Below, piece by piece: positions 43,965-51,572 of a DNA stretch of 51,572 nt; position 1 is the first letter of the stretch, and each line of letters starts with the position of its first letter. The notes under the pieces are model-generated. The model was not told the origin of the DNA and searched no databases. It worked only from the letters and a program-made list of their open reading frames with translations. The position numbers and the translations under genes were made by a program. The stretch covers positions 1-51,572 of the forward strand of contig SHXX01000007.1 in NCBI GenBank assembly GCA_009693165.1, given 5' to 3'. This DNA is from Chloroflexota bacterium. GTDB taxonomy: Bacteria > Chloroflexota > UBA11872 > UBA12225.

Positions 43965-45221
43965 ATGAATCGCAATCATGAGCACGAAGCTCCGCCATGT
44001 CCGGTCGGGCCGGATGATGGTGTTCTGCGATCCCTTCTTGATGGTGAGGCAACTGACGATTGGACCGCTGGAGCGAGTGCGCATATCCGGGAGTGTCAAC
44101 TCTGCTTAAGGCGGATGGACGTGATCGGGATGAACGCGACCATGGTTGGTCGGCGGATGAAAATCGCGTTCCACCCCCCGGCTTCCCTTGGAATCGAGAG
44201 TGTTGCCCGTCCACCGTTAAGCACGATTACCGGCAAGAGGCCGATCGGCATGGTGGCGCGATTCGGGCACTTTGTGCGGTCGGTTTCGGCGCGGTCGGCG
44301 TGGACCGCCGGCGCCGCTGCGGCAATGGCGGTCGGATTGCTTCTTGCGGGTCCGGCTATCGGTTCGTTTGCTGAGGGGACACTCCAGTCGTTCCGGGTTC
44401 AACGAATCCAGGCAGTCACCATCGATCCGGCGGTGATCCGCTCACAGTTCGAAAGATTAGGTATCAACGAGGCGCGCCTTCGCGACGCACTACGTTACCG
44501 TGGCCCGAGTGAACCGACAATCACCCTCACATCGGTCGCTGATGCGTCGAACCGAAGTGGCCTGAAACTTCGGGTGCCCGCATCGTTGCCCCGCGAACTT
44601 GCATCATTGCAGACACGTGCAGTCGTCGTAACGGGGTCCCCGGTCGAAGTCACCGTCGACGCTGGGAAGCTGATTGCGCTCGCTCGAGATGCTGGTGCAA
44701 AGGATGGCACACTGACGGTGCGGATACAGGAACTCGATGGCATGACCTTCAAGGGGCAGTCGCCAACTGGCGCGGGCATCATCTGGGGTGATGTTCCAGT
44801 GCCAACCGACGCACGCCAGGCGTCACGGAAGACGGTTGCCGACGAGCCAGACCTTGGGAAGGGTCCAATCCTTGTCGTCGGACAGTTTCAGGCACCGCAG
44901 TTGGACGTTCCTGCGGGTGTCAACGTTGATGCTCTCAAGGATGCCATTGTAGGGTCCGGCCTGTTGCCTCCAGAACTTGCGAAGGCGATGAGCGGCATCC
45001 GTGATTGGAAGACGACGCTGCCGCTCCTGGCCCCAACCGGGCGTGGAGAGGTCATCCGTGAGGTGGCAGTTGACGGTGCAACCGCAACATTGGCGTCCCG
45101 GACAGGAAGCCCACTGGTCACGGTAGTCTGGGTGCGCGATGGGATAGTCCATGGTGTGGCGAGCAACCTTGGTGAGGCAGCTGCGCTTCAAGTGGCAAGA
45201 TCTTTGGTGCCGGCAAAGTAG
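43965..45221 (+). CDS. Zinc anti-sigma factor with membrane anchor and DUF4367-like sensor
   Basis: 418 residues. The N-terminus has the HxxxCxxC motif of zinc anti-sigma domains (HIRECQLC, His40, Cys44, Cys47). One membrane helix follows (about 111-135), then a long extracytoplasmic part. The end (VAVDGATATLAS, LVTVVWVRDGIVHGVASNL, LQVARSLVP) resembles a DUF4367-type domain. AAGGA precedes the ATG. It should hold the adjacent sigma factor inactive until a signal outside the membrane is sensed. Confidence 0.85.
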   Translation: MNRNHEHEAPPCPVGPDDGVLRSLLDGEATDDWTAGASAHIRECQLCLRRMDVIGMNATMVGRRMKIAFHPPASLGIESVARPPLSTITGKRPIGMVARFGHFVRSVSARSAWTAGAAAAMAVGLLLAGPAIGSFAEGTLQSFRVQRIQAVTIDPAVIRSQFERLGINEARLRDALRYRGPSEPTITLTSVADASNRSGLKLRVPASLPRELASLQTRAVVVTGSPVEVTVDAGKLIALARDAGAKDGTLTVRIQELDGMTFKGQSPTGAGIIWGDVPVPTDARQASRKTVADEPDLGKGPILVVGQFQAPQLDVPAGVNVDALKDAIVGSGLLPPELAKAMSGIRDWKTTLPLLAPTGRGEVIREVAVDGATATLASRTGSPLVTVVWVRDGIVHGVASNLGEAAALQVARSLVPAK

Positions 45222-45368
45222 ATGCGGTGGCGCGCCGCTTGAGTGGTCATCAGTCAAACCTCCCACCTCGGCCGGGCACAACGACAAAGCCGAAAGTTGG
45301 CGCACGCGTCGGTCGCAGATTGACTAAGGCATGCAGCTCGTACGCCGTTCCAATGGGAAACGATTGCC

Positions 45369-46328
45369 GTGGTGACCCTAGCGATTGAGACCGAAGGCTT
45401 GTCGAAGTCATATGGACGGAAGCAGGCAGCCGCCTCAGTGTCGTTTTCGGTGGCGTCGGGAACGGTATTCGGCCTCCTCGGTCCCAATGGTGCGGGAAAG
45501 TCAACCACGGTCAAGATGCTCGTCGGGCTGGTTCGGCCGAGCTCCGGGACGGCGAAAGTGTTCGGCCGACCACCTGACCATGCGCACGCGCGTCGCGGTC
45601 TCGGGTATGTCCCTGAACAGTTTCGGTTCCCCGAATGGATGCGCGCCCACGAATTTCTCCGGTTTCACGCTGAACTTGCCGGTGTTTCAACGACCGATCG
45701 CCAACCGGAGGTGACACGGGTGCTCCGTGAGGTTGGTCTCGAACATCGTGAGCATGACCAATTGAGGACCTTTTCAAAGGGCATGCTGCAACGCATAGGC
45801 ATTGCACAGGCAATGGTTGGCCGTCCCCAACTCGTGGTGCTGGATGAGCCGACGTCGGCCCTCGATCCGATCGGACGGCGAGATGTTCGAGACCTCATTG
45901 TCCGTTTGCGCTCCGAAGGCGTGACGGTCCTGCTGAACTCCCATTTGCTGAGTGAAGTCGAGACCGTGTGTGATCACGTAGTGATCATGGACCGGGGACG
46001 GATCGTTCGTGCGGGGTCAATGGCTGATGTGACACGTGGGCACCTCGAAGTCGAGGTCCGGTGCGTCGGCCTTACCAGTCAGGCGGTACGTGCACTTGAG
46101 GCCCGGTGGACGGTCCATCGCCGTGGTGTCGAGGACGGGTCAAGTGAACCCCAGACACTGACGATTTCGGTCGCTAATGAATGTGAAGCGACTGATATCG
46201 CGGACATCCTGGTAAGTGGTGGTGCGCGCCTTCTGGCTATGGTTCCCCGTCGGCGGACCCTGGAGGATGTGTTTGTCGAAAGTGTCACGACGACAGACGG
46301 CAACGCCATTGTGCGTGAGCGCCAGTGA
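45369..46328 (+). CDS. ABC transporter ATP-binding protein (ABC-2 exporter type)
   Basis: 319 residues. Walker A GPNGAGKST, Q-loop YVPEQFRFPEW, signature FSKGMLQRIG, Walker B LVVLDEPTSALDP and the switch His in LNSHLLSEVE. The C-terminal part (about 220-319) is the extension common in drug and lipid exporter ATPases. Two GTGs in tandem (45369, 45372) can start it. The stop overlaps the permease start. Confidence 0.93.
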   Translation: MVTLAIETEGLSKSYGRKQAAASVSFSVASGTVFGLLGPNGAGKSTTVKMLVGLVRPSSGTAKVFGRPPDHAHARRGLGYVPEQFRFPEWMRAHEFLRFHAELAGVSTTDRQPEVTRVLREVGLEHREHDQLRTFSKGMLQRIGIAQAMVGRPQLVVLDEPTSALDPIGRRDVRDLIVRLRSEGVTVLLNSHLLSEVETVCDHVVIMDRGRIVRAGSMADVTRGHLEVEVRCVGLTSQAVRALEARWTVHRRGVEDGSSEPQTLTISVANECEATDIADILVSGGARLLAMVPRRRTLEDVFVESVTTTDGNAIVRERQ

Positions 46329-47200
46329 ACGTCCTTCGCATTGCGGCCCTTACCTGGGATGAGACGAGGCGCGCCCGCGCACTCGTCGCGGGCATTGCGT
46401 TGACGGCTATCTTCCTTGGCTTCTTCTCATGGGGGGTTTCGGCCGCTGCAAGTGAGTTCGGCCGGGCCAGGCCATCGCCGGTCATGGCTCTTGCCAATCA
46501 ATCGAACATCGATTTTGCGTCGATTATCTGGGGACAGGTGTTGAGCGCGGGCCTGTACGGGGTGGCCGGCATCGGTGCGCTCCTCGCAATCTTCCTCGGG
46601 GCACCCTCGATCGCACGAGAAGTGGAAACTGGGACCCTGCAATTGCTCGCATCGCGCCCGATAGGCCGTTGGGAAATAGTCACCGGCAAGTGGCTTGGCG
46701 GGTGCGCCCTTTTGGTTGCATACGTCGGTGGATCCGGGGCACTCGCGTGCGCTTCGGTCTGGTACCTCACCGGATACGCGCCTGGAAACCCCACCTTGGT
46801 GATTTCCGCACTGTCAATCCAGGTAGTCGTCCTTCACTCCCTCACGATTGCTACAAGCAGTGTCCTTCCGACTATCACCGCGGGAATCATTCCGGTGATC
46901 CTTCATGGAATTGCAGGGTTCGCAGGGTTCGGGGAACGGATTGGGATACTTTTAGACAGTGCAATCTTGAAAAAGACGGGAATTGTCGCGAGCTTGATCC
47001 TGCCAAGTGACGTCGCGTGGCAACTCGCGGCAAGTCAAGCGCAGCCGCCGAATCCGCTCCCCGCTCTTGGGTTCAACGCCCCGATGGGGCCGTTTGACGT
47101 CATCAGTGCCCCCAGTCCGTGGGTAGCCGCGTACGCAGTGGTGTACGCCCTCGGTGGGCTTGCGTTTGCAATCTGGCGGGTCAATCAAAAGGACCTGTAG
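46325..47200 (+). CDS. ABC-2 type transporter permease
   Basis: 291 residues with six hydrophobic segments. The GTG overlaps the ATPase stop (GTGA), so the pair is coupled. The ABC-2 hallmark sequence is SIAREVETGTLQLLASRPIGRWEIVTGKWLGG after the second helix (first 20 residues SIAREVETGTLQLLASRPIG). It should form an exporter with the upstream ATPase; the substrate is unknown. Confidence 0.9.
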   Translation: MNVLRIAALTWDETRRARALVAGIALTAIFLGFFSWGVSAAASEFGRARPSPVMALANQSNIDFASIIWGQVLSAGLYGVAGIGALLAIFLGAPSIAREVETGTLQLLASRPIGRWEIVTGKWLGGCALLVAYVGGSGALACASVWYLTGYAPGNPTLVISALSIQVVVLHSLTIATSSVLPTITAGIIPVILHGIAGFAGFGERIGILLDSAILKKTGIVASLILPSDVAWQLAASQAQPPNPLPALGFNAPMGPFDVISAPSPWVAAYAVVYALGGLAFAIWRVNQKDL

Positions 47201-47260
47201 CCCTACCGCTCTCCGGTGGAAGTCAATCGCAGACCACCTGCAATCGATCGTTGCCGCCAA

Positions 47261-48298
47261 TTACGGCGAAAGTGGCAATCCCAGAAGCCCGGCCGTCTCA
47301 GCCTGTCCCGTCATGAGATTTGCGTTCTGGATGGCTTGTCCGGCAGCACCCTTGCCAAGGTTGTCAATGACCCCAATTGCGACGATATGCCCAGTGACCT
47401 GGTTGACTGAATAAGTCACGAAACAGAGGTTTGATCCGGTCGTCCAGGTGCTGTGGGGGCCACGTCCATTTGCCGGACGAATGACCTTGACGAAAGGCTC
47501 GTCGGCGTACATGGCTTGGGCTGCGGCGAAGATGGCGTCAATAGATGGAGTTCCGACTGGTCGGCCGTACGTCGTGGACACAATTCCACGTGTCATCGGT
47601 ATGAGGTGCGGTGTGAAAGCGATGGTTACGCGCGTGGCCGACGACTGCGCAGACCGCGTTACCGGCCCGCTCTGGGCTCTAGTAAGTGCCTCGCACATTT
47701 CGGACACGTGGACGTGCTTCTCCAAGCCGTAAGGGTACACGTCCTCATTCGTCTCGGCAAAGCCAAACTCGCTCCGGCCACCGCGTCCCGCGCCGCTCAC
47801 GCCACTCTTGGCGTCGACCACAATCCCGGTCGGTTCAATGAGGCCCGAAGCGACTAATGGCGCAAGGGCAAGGAGTGACGCGGCCGGATAGCACCCCGGG
47901 TTCGCCACGCGGCTCGATCCAGTGATTGCTCCCCGTGCTCCAGGAAGTTCGGTTAGGCCATAGTCCCACCCGTCGACAAACCGATGGTCACCCCCAACAT
48001 CGACGATGCGAACGTTCGCCGGCACCTTTGCAAGGGGTTCGCGTGAACCGCCGGTCGGCAACGATGCAAAGAGCAGATCGATCTCTCCGAGTTGACCGGG
48101 GTCAAAGGCCTGCACGATCAGGTCGCCTTGCTTCCTGCCGAGCAGAGCGGGATCGAGACTGTCCAGGCGCTGACCTGCGGTAGATTCGCCTCCGACATAC
48201 GCGACCTCGAACGTTGGGTGGCCGACGCAAAGGCGTAACAGTTCACGACCACCGTAGCCGCTGACGCCAGCGATGCCGACACGAATTCGCGAGGTCAC
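47261..48298 (-). CDS. argC: N-acetyl-gamma-glutamyl-phosphate reductase
   Basis: 345 residues from the GTG at 48298, 10 nt after GGGAG; the TTG at 48307 is too close to it. NADP loop GIAGVSGYGGRELLRL, catalytic Cys in ANPGCYPAASLLAL, and HLIPMTRGI. It makes N-acetylglutamate semialdehyde in arginine synthesis (NADPH-dependent, cytoplasmic). No other arg gene is next to it. Divergent from the Dabb gene across a 58-nt gap that holds a perfect palindrome. Confidence 0.94.
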   Translation of the reverse strand: MTSRIRVGIAGVSGYGGRELLRLCVGHPTFEVAYVGGESTAGQRLDSLDPALLGRKQGDLIVQAFDPGQLGEIDLLFASLPTGGSREPLAKVPANVRIVDVGGDHRFVDGWDYGLTELPGARGAITGSSRVANPGCYPAASLLALAPLVASGLIEPTGIVVDAKSGVSGAGRGGRSEFGFAETNEDVYPYGLEKHVHVSEMCEALTRAQSGPVTRSAQSSATRVTIAFTPHLIPMTRGIVSTTYGRPVGTPSIDAIFAAAQAMYADEPFVKVIRPANGRGPHSTWTTGSNLCFVTYSVNQVTGHIVAIGVIDNLGKGAAGQAIQNANLMTGQAETAGLLGLPLSP

Positions 48299-48334
48299 AG
48301 TGATCAAACTCCCGGCAACAGGCTGTGTGAGTCA

Positions 48335-48354
48335 GGCGCGAGTATACTCGCGCC
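48335..48354. promoter_or_regulatory. Perfect 20-bp palindrome forming a bidirectional -10 core (argC / Dabb gene)
   Basis: GGCGCGAGTATACTCGCGCC is its own reverse complement over all 20 bases. Its centre AGTATACT places TATACT on both strands (48343-48348 plus; 48346-48341 minus). On the plus strand the box ends 8 nt before the Dabb ATG; on the minus strand it stands about 43 nt before the argC GTG. It may be a symmetric divergent promoter, a repressor operator, or both. Confidence 0.65.
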
Positions 48355-48356
48355 CC

Positions 48357-48665
48357 ATGACAGTACGGCATATCGTTCTGGTGAAGGTTCGGTCGGAAGT
48401 CCCTGAAGATGTAGTCGCATCGGCGATGGCTGAGCTCGCTGCGCTGGTTGGACAGGTCCCGGGATTGCTCTCGTTCGTGTGGGGACACAATGACAGTCCG
48501 GAAGCGGCTGGCAAGGCCCACACTCACGGTTTCATCATGGAGTTTGCGGATATCGCGTCACGTGACGCGTACCTTCCTGACCCTCGCCACCGGAAGGCAG
48601 CTCAGGGTCTGCGGGCACTACGTGAACCGGTTGACGGCGTGACAATCGTGGACTTCTCGGCGTAA
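48357..48665 (+). CDS. Dabb (stress-responsive alpha/beta barrel) domain protein
   Basis: 102 residues from the ATG at 48357. MTVRHIVLVKVRSE, VPGLLSFVWGHND, HTHGFIMEFADIASRDAYLP and DPRHRKAAQGL match the Dabb ferredoxin-like family, small dimeric proteins linked to stress responses and sometimes to polyketide cyclisation. No ribosome binding site; the palindromic -10 box ends 8 nt upstream, so a leaderless mRNA is likely. The frame is open upstream to 48273 but crosses the palindrome. Confidence 0.88.
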   Translation: MTVRHIVLVKVRSEVPEDVVASAMAELAALVGQVPGLLSFVWGHNDSPEAAGKAHTHGFIMEFADIASRDAYLPDPRHRKAAQGLRALREPVDGVTIVDFSA

Positions 48666-48847
48666 CCGGTCCTCCGTGTCTTCAAGCACGCACGCGTAAC
48701 ATCACCGTTACCTCACATCCTGTTTCTGACCGGACCCGTCCCGCTCACTGTTAGTCTGCATCGCCGAAGGTGTTGCGTTGGTTCGCTGATCCCCCCAAAC
48801 CCCATGCCGAGCGCTCCTGCAATTGCTGGCTGATAGGAATTTCGGAC

Positions 48848-49213
48848 ATGGCGCGAATTCTGGTTGCCGAAGACGAGCCGGATATCCGGAGGATCATCGG
48901 GATTTTGCTGCGACGCGCTGGCCATGAAGTCGTTGAGGCCGGCGATGGGATGCGGGCGATGTCACTCATGGAGGAACTGCGTCCCGATGTAGCGGTGCTT
49001 GACGTGGTGATGCCCGGAATGACCGGGATCGAACTGACCCGGACCATCCGTTCGCTGCCTCATCTTGCTCCGACCCCGATCATCATGCTTTCGGCGAGGA
49101 CACTTCCGCACGAGGTCGAAGAGGGCATGAGAAGCGGCGCCAACATGTATCTCTCGAAGCCTTTCAGCCCCTCGAACCTGATTGCGGCCATCAACCGGGT
49201 TTTGAACGCCTGA
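48848..49213 (+). CDS. Stand-alone response regulator receiver domain (CheY-like)
   Basis: 121 residues, a single receiver domain. Acidic pocket in VAEDEPD, phospho-acceptor Asp in VAVLDVVMPGMTGIE, Ser in MLSARTL and Lys in LSKPFSPSNL. No output domain and no histidine kinase in the neighbourhood, so it must receive phosphate from a distant kinase and act through protein contacts. TAGGAAT upstream of the ATG. The frame runs back to 48770, but that part is not domain-like. Confidence 0.92.
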   Translation: MARILVAEDEPDIRRIIGILLRRAGHEVVEAGDGMRAMSLMEELRPDVAVLDVVMPGMTGIELTRTIRSLPHLAPTPIIMLSARTLPHEVEEGMRSGANMYLSKPFSPSNLIAAINRVLNA

Positions 49214-49287
49214 TTACCCGCTTCATCTTGGTGGTCTACCATTGCCCGTGAACGCGCCAGTGATCGGCGCAACGGGAGACGCGTGCG

Positions 49288-50331
49288 ATGAAGGCTCTGG
49301 TCAAGACCAAAACTGGCCCCGGAAACCTCGAACTTCGGGACGTTCCGGACCCGACACCTGGCCCCGGTGAGGTCGTGTTCCGGGTTGGTGCGACGGGCAT
49401 TTGCGGCACGGACCTCCATATTCAGGATGATGAGTATGTGGTCGTCCCGCCGGTGACAATTGGTCACGAGACGGCGGGGACCATTGTCGCGATTGGTGAT
49501 GGTGTGACCGGCCTCTCACTCGGCGACCGGGTGACCGCCCAGACCACGATTTCGACATGTGGGTCATGTTCGTTCTGCGCTTCCGGGCTCTTGAACCTCT
49601 GTCCGCAACGTCGCTGGCTCGGGGGTCATGTCGATGGCGGCTTCGCCGGTTACGTGAGAGTTCCTGCCGCCAACATCATTCTGCTCCCGCCGAAGGTCAC
49701 CATCGAAGCAGGTGCGCTCACGGAGCCGCTGGCGTGTTGCGTGCACGGCATCATGGAAGTCATGGGAATGAGCCAGGATGGATGGGTTCCGCCGTTCACG
49801 GTGGTGTCTGGCCCCGGCCCAATTGGGCTCCTGTGTGCGCAGGTTGCCCGGGCAGCCGGAAGCGTGGTGATCATTCTGGGGACCGGCGCTGACGCGTCCC
49901 GGTTCGCCCTTGCCCGCGACCTCGGGTTTCAAGACCTGATTGACGTGACACGTGAGCACGTCGCAGATGTGATCCGCGAACGTACGGGAGGCCTTGGCGT
50001 CGACGTCGCGATCGAAGCCGCGGGTGCTTCGTCGTCGCTGGATGGGTGCCTCTCGCTCGTGAATCGGCGAGGGACGGTCCTGCAAATCGGTCTCTACGGA
50101 CGCCCGGCCCCGGTTTCGGTTGACGTCTTGGTCCTGAAGGAAATTACTCTGCGCGGAACCTTTTCAAGCACGCCGTCATCATGGCTTACCGCCATCGAAT
50201 TGATGGGTTCCGGCCAGGTGAACACGCTCCCTCTTGTCACGCAGGTTCGGCCTCTGGAGGATTGGTCGGCAGGGTTCGACGCCGCGCGTGCCAAGGGAGA
50301 GGGGAAGATCGTCCTCACGCCCTCTGAGTGA
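49288..50331 (+). CDS. Zinc-dependent medium-chain dehydrogenase (sorbitol/threonine dehydrogenase-like)
   Basis: 347 residues. Catalytic zinc residues in GICGTDLHI and GHETAG; structural zinc loop CGSCSFCASGLLNLC; NAD-binding GPGPIGLLCAQVARAAG. The family oxidises secondary alcohols of sugars, polyols or threonine; the exact substrate is unknown. GGGAGA stands before the ATG. It follows the receiver gene by 74 nt and converges with ugd. Confidence 0.9.
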   Translation: MKALVKTKTGPGNLELRDVPDPTPGPGEVVFRVGATGICGTDLHIQDDEYVVVPPVTIGHETAGTIVAIGDGVTGLSLGDRVTAQTTISTCGSCSFCASGLLNLCPQRRWLGGHVDGGFAGYVRVPAANIILLPPKVTIEAGALTEPLACCVHGIMEVMGMSQDGWVPPFTVVSGPGPIGLLCAQVARAAGSVVIILGTGADASRFALARDLGFQDLIDVTREHVADVIRERTGGLGVDVAIEAAGASSSLDGCLSLVNRRGTVLQIGLYGRPAPVSVDVLVLKEITLRGTFSSTPSSWLTAIELMGSGQVNTLPLVTQVRPLEDWSAGFDAARAKGEGKIVLTPSE

Positions 50332-50361
50332 CTGCGGCGGGTCGTCACGACGGCTACCGAA

Positions 50362-51572
50362 TTACTTGACTGCCTCACCGCTACCACGGCCTATGGCATG
50401 GTAGATGAGGCCGGCGGCGCGGGCCTTCACAGGGTCGTACACGTTTCTCCCATCGATGAAGACCGGGCGGTGCATGAGCGACCGGACCCTTGAGAGATCC
50501 AGGTTCTTGAACTCGTTCCAGTCAGTGACGAGGACAACCGCGTCCGCCCCGGTGACGGCCTCGTAAGCATCATTGGCATAGGTGCAGTCCGGCAGGACTT
50601 CGCGTCCACGGCTCATCGCGACCGGGTCATACGCCCGTACGCGCGCGCCCTCTCCAAGGAGAAGGTGGGCAATTTCCAAAGCGGGCGCCTCGCGCATGTC
50701 GTCAGTGTTCGGTTTGAAGGCGAGACCGAGAAGCGTGACAGTGAGCCCTTCGAGGCTGCCAAGCGTGTCGCGGAGGCGCTGGATGACCTTGCGCCGCTGG
50801 TCCTTGTTGATTTCGATGACGGTCCGGAGCAGGAGTGGGTGGCAACCGGCGACGGCACCCATGTGGGCCAGTGCCTTCACGTCTTTGGGGAAGCAACTTC
50901 CACCCCATCCAAGCCCGGCGTCCAGGAACGAACGGCCAATCCGCGCATCGCGTCCCATTCCGTCGGCAACTTGGCGGACATCTGCGCCAAGCTTGTCGCA
51001 GATTGAGGCAACTTCGTTTATGAAACTGATCTTGGTTGCCAGGAACGCATTCGACGCGTACTTGATCATCTCGGCAGTCCGTGGGTCGGTAATCAGTATC
51101 GGTGCCTGCAGGCTGATGTAAAGGGTTGCGACAAGCTCAGCATCGCTACGATTGGTTGCACCAAGTACGACGCGGTCGGGGCGCATGAAGTCGGCAACCG
51201 CGGATCCCTCGCGGAGGAACTCGGGGTTCGACACTACTCCGATGTGCACGTGTTCGCGACCAGGAGGCAGGTGTCGGGTGATGATGTGATCAACCCGTTC
51301 CGCGGTTCCAATAGGCACCGTGGACTTGTTGATGACAATCGCGCCATCCTTGAGATGAGCTGCAAGCGTGGCAGCGGCTGCCCGTACTTGGCCGAGGTCG
51401 GCTTCACCTTCGGATCCGGAAGGGGTATTCACCGCGATGAAGCAGAAGTCGGCATCTGGGACGGCCTCGGCATAGCTGGTCGTGAAACTCAGGCGTCCCG
51501 ACGATACGTTCCGGGCGACAAGTTCCTCAAGCCCTGGTTCATAGATCGTTAGTTCGCCACTTTGGAGGCGGG
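50362..51572 (-). CDS. ugd: UDP-glucose 6-dehydrogenase, N-terminus cut by window end
   Basis: The last 403 codons are present and the frame runs off the window at 51572. [44 protein letters not shown], the catalytic Cys in [16 protein letters not shown] and [17 protein letters not shown] identify UDP-glucose/GDP-mannose dehydrogenase. It makes UDP-glucuronate for cell-surface polymers, with NAD. An internal GTG at 51432 is not the start, because homology continues upstream of it. Confidence 0.94.
   Translation of the reverse strand, partial: RLQSGELTIYEPGLEELVARNVSSGRLSFTTSYAEAVPDADFCFIAVNTPSGSEGEADLGQVRAAAATLAAHLKDGAIVINKSTVPIGTAERVDHIITRHLPPGREHVHIGVVSNPEFLREGSAVADFMRPDRVVLGATNRSDAELVATLYISLQAPILITDPRTAEMIKYASNAFLATKISFINEVASICDKLGADVRQVADGMGRDARIGRSFLDAGLGWGGSCFPKDVKALAHMGAVAGCHPLLLRTVIEINKDQRRKVIQRLRDTLGSLEGLTVTLLGLAFKPNTDDMREAPALEIAHLLLGEGARVRAYDPVAMSRGREVLPDCTYANDAYEAVTGADAVVLVTDWNEFKNLDLSRVRSLMHRPVFIDGRNVYDPVKARAAGLIYHAIGRGSGEAVK

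Noticed and set aside
45222-45368. TTGACT upstream of the ABC exporter as a sigma-A promoter
   Set aside because: No acceptable -10 box at 15-18 nt spacing; left open whether the sigma factor recognises this region.
1-51572. tRNA, rRNA, insertion sequences, integrase or attachment sites
   Set aside because: I looked for cloverleaf arms, transposase motifs and terminal repeats in the gaps and saw none that could be supported.

Overview
The window is a GC-rich (roughly 60% by eye) bacterial chromosome segment, most likely from Chloroflexota or a nearby deep terrabacterial lineage. Supporting signs are long Thr/Pro-rich linkers in secreted proteins, twin-arginine-like and lipoprotein export signals with no visible outer-membrane machinery, GlcDEF, and a run of start sites without Shine-Dalgarno sequences. 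The phylum is an inference. No mobile element, CRISPR array, tRNA or rRNA was seen.

Positions 1-18370 (+ strand) are one long translation locus: the 3' end of tuf, then the S10, spc and alpha operons fused head to tail (rpsJ to rplQ), followed by truA, rplM and rpsI, and closed by a strong intrinsic terminator at 18396. The usual map and infA genes are absent between adk and rpmJ. Every ribosomal protein with a zinc-binding version carries it here (S4, S14, L24, L36), as does the Adk lid. Several ribosomal proteins have unusual low-complexity extensions: a His-rich tail on L4, an RGG-like tail on S3 and a Ser/Gly/Lys-rich head on L5.

Positions 18448-34620 hold a site-2-type M50 protease with no canonical start codon, a 22-residue lysine-rich peptide gene, two Gfo/Idh/MocA oxidoreductases and a secreted PQQ-type beta-propeller. 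They also hold a glycolate oxidase operon (glcD-glcE-glcF), an exported tandem gamma-carbonic-anhydrase-fold protein with a small membrane-anchored partner, a large secreted six-hairpin glycosidase, and a divergent GT-C glycosyltransferase. The carbonic-anhydrase-like protein is the most unusual gene: two complete gamma-CA domains, the first stripped of most active-site residues and carrying a His-rich insertion, behind a good promoter overlapped by a palindrome.

Positions 34708-51572 carry two orphan solute-binding proteins, an M16 protease, a prepilin peptidase and two sugar-phosphate genes (a short 6-phosphogluconate dehydrogenase and a PGI of the TAL-PGI type). They continue with an ECF sigma factor and zinc anti-sigma pair, an ABC-2 exporter, argC, a Dabb-domain protein, an orphan receiver, a zinc alcohol dehydrogenase, and a UDP-glucose dehydrogenase cut by the window end. 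The argC/Dabb intergenic region contains a perfect 20-bp palindrome whose centre is a -10 element on both strands. Several genes (glcD, pgi, the M16 protease and the Dabb gene) have a -10-like box 7-10 nt before the start codon and no ribosome binding site, which suggests leaderless mRNAs.
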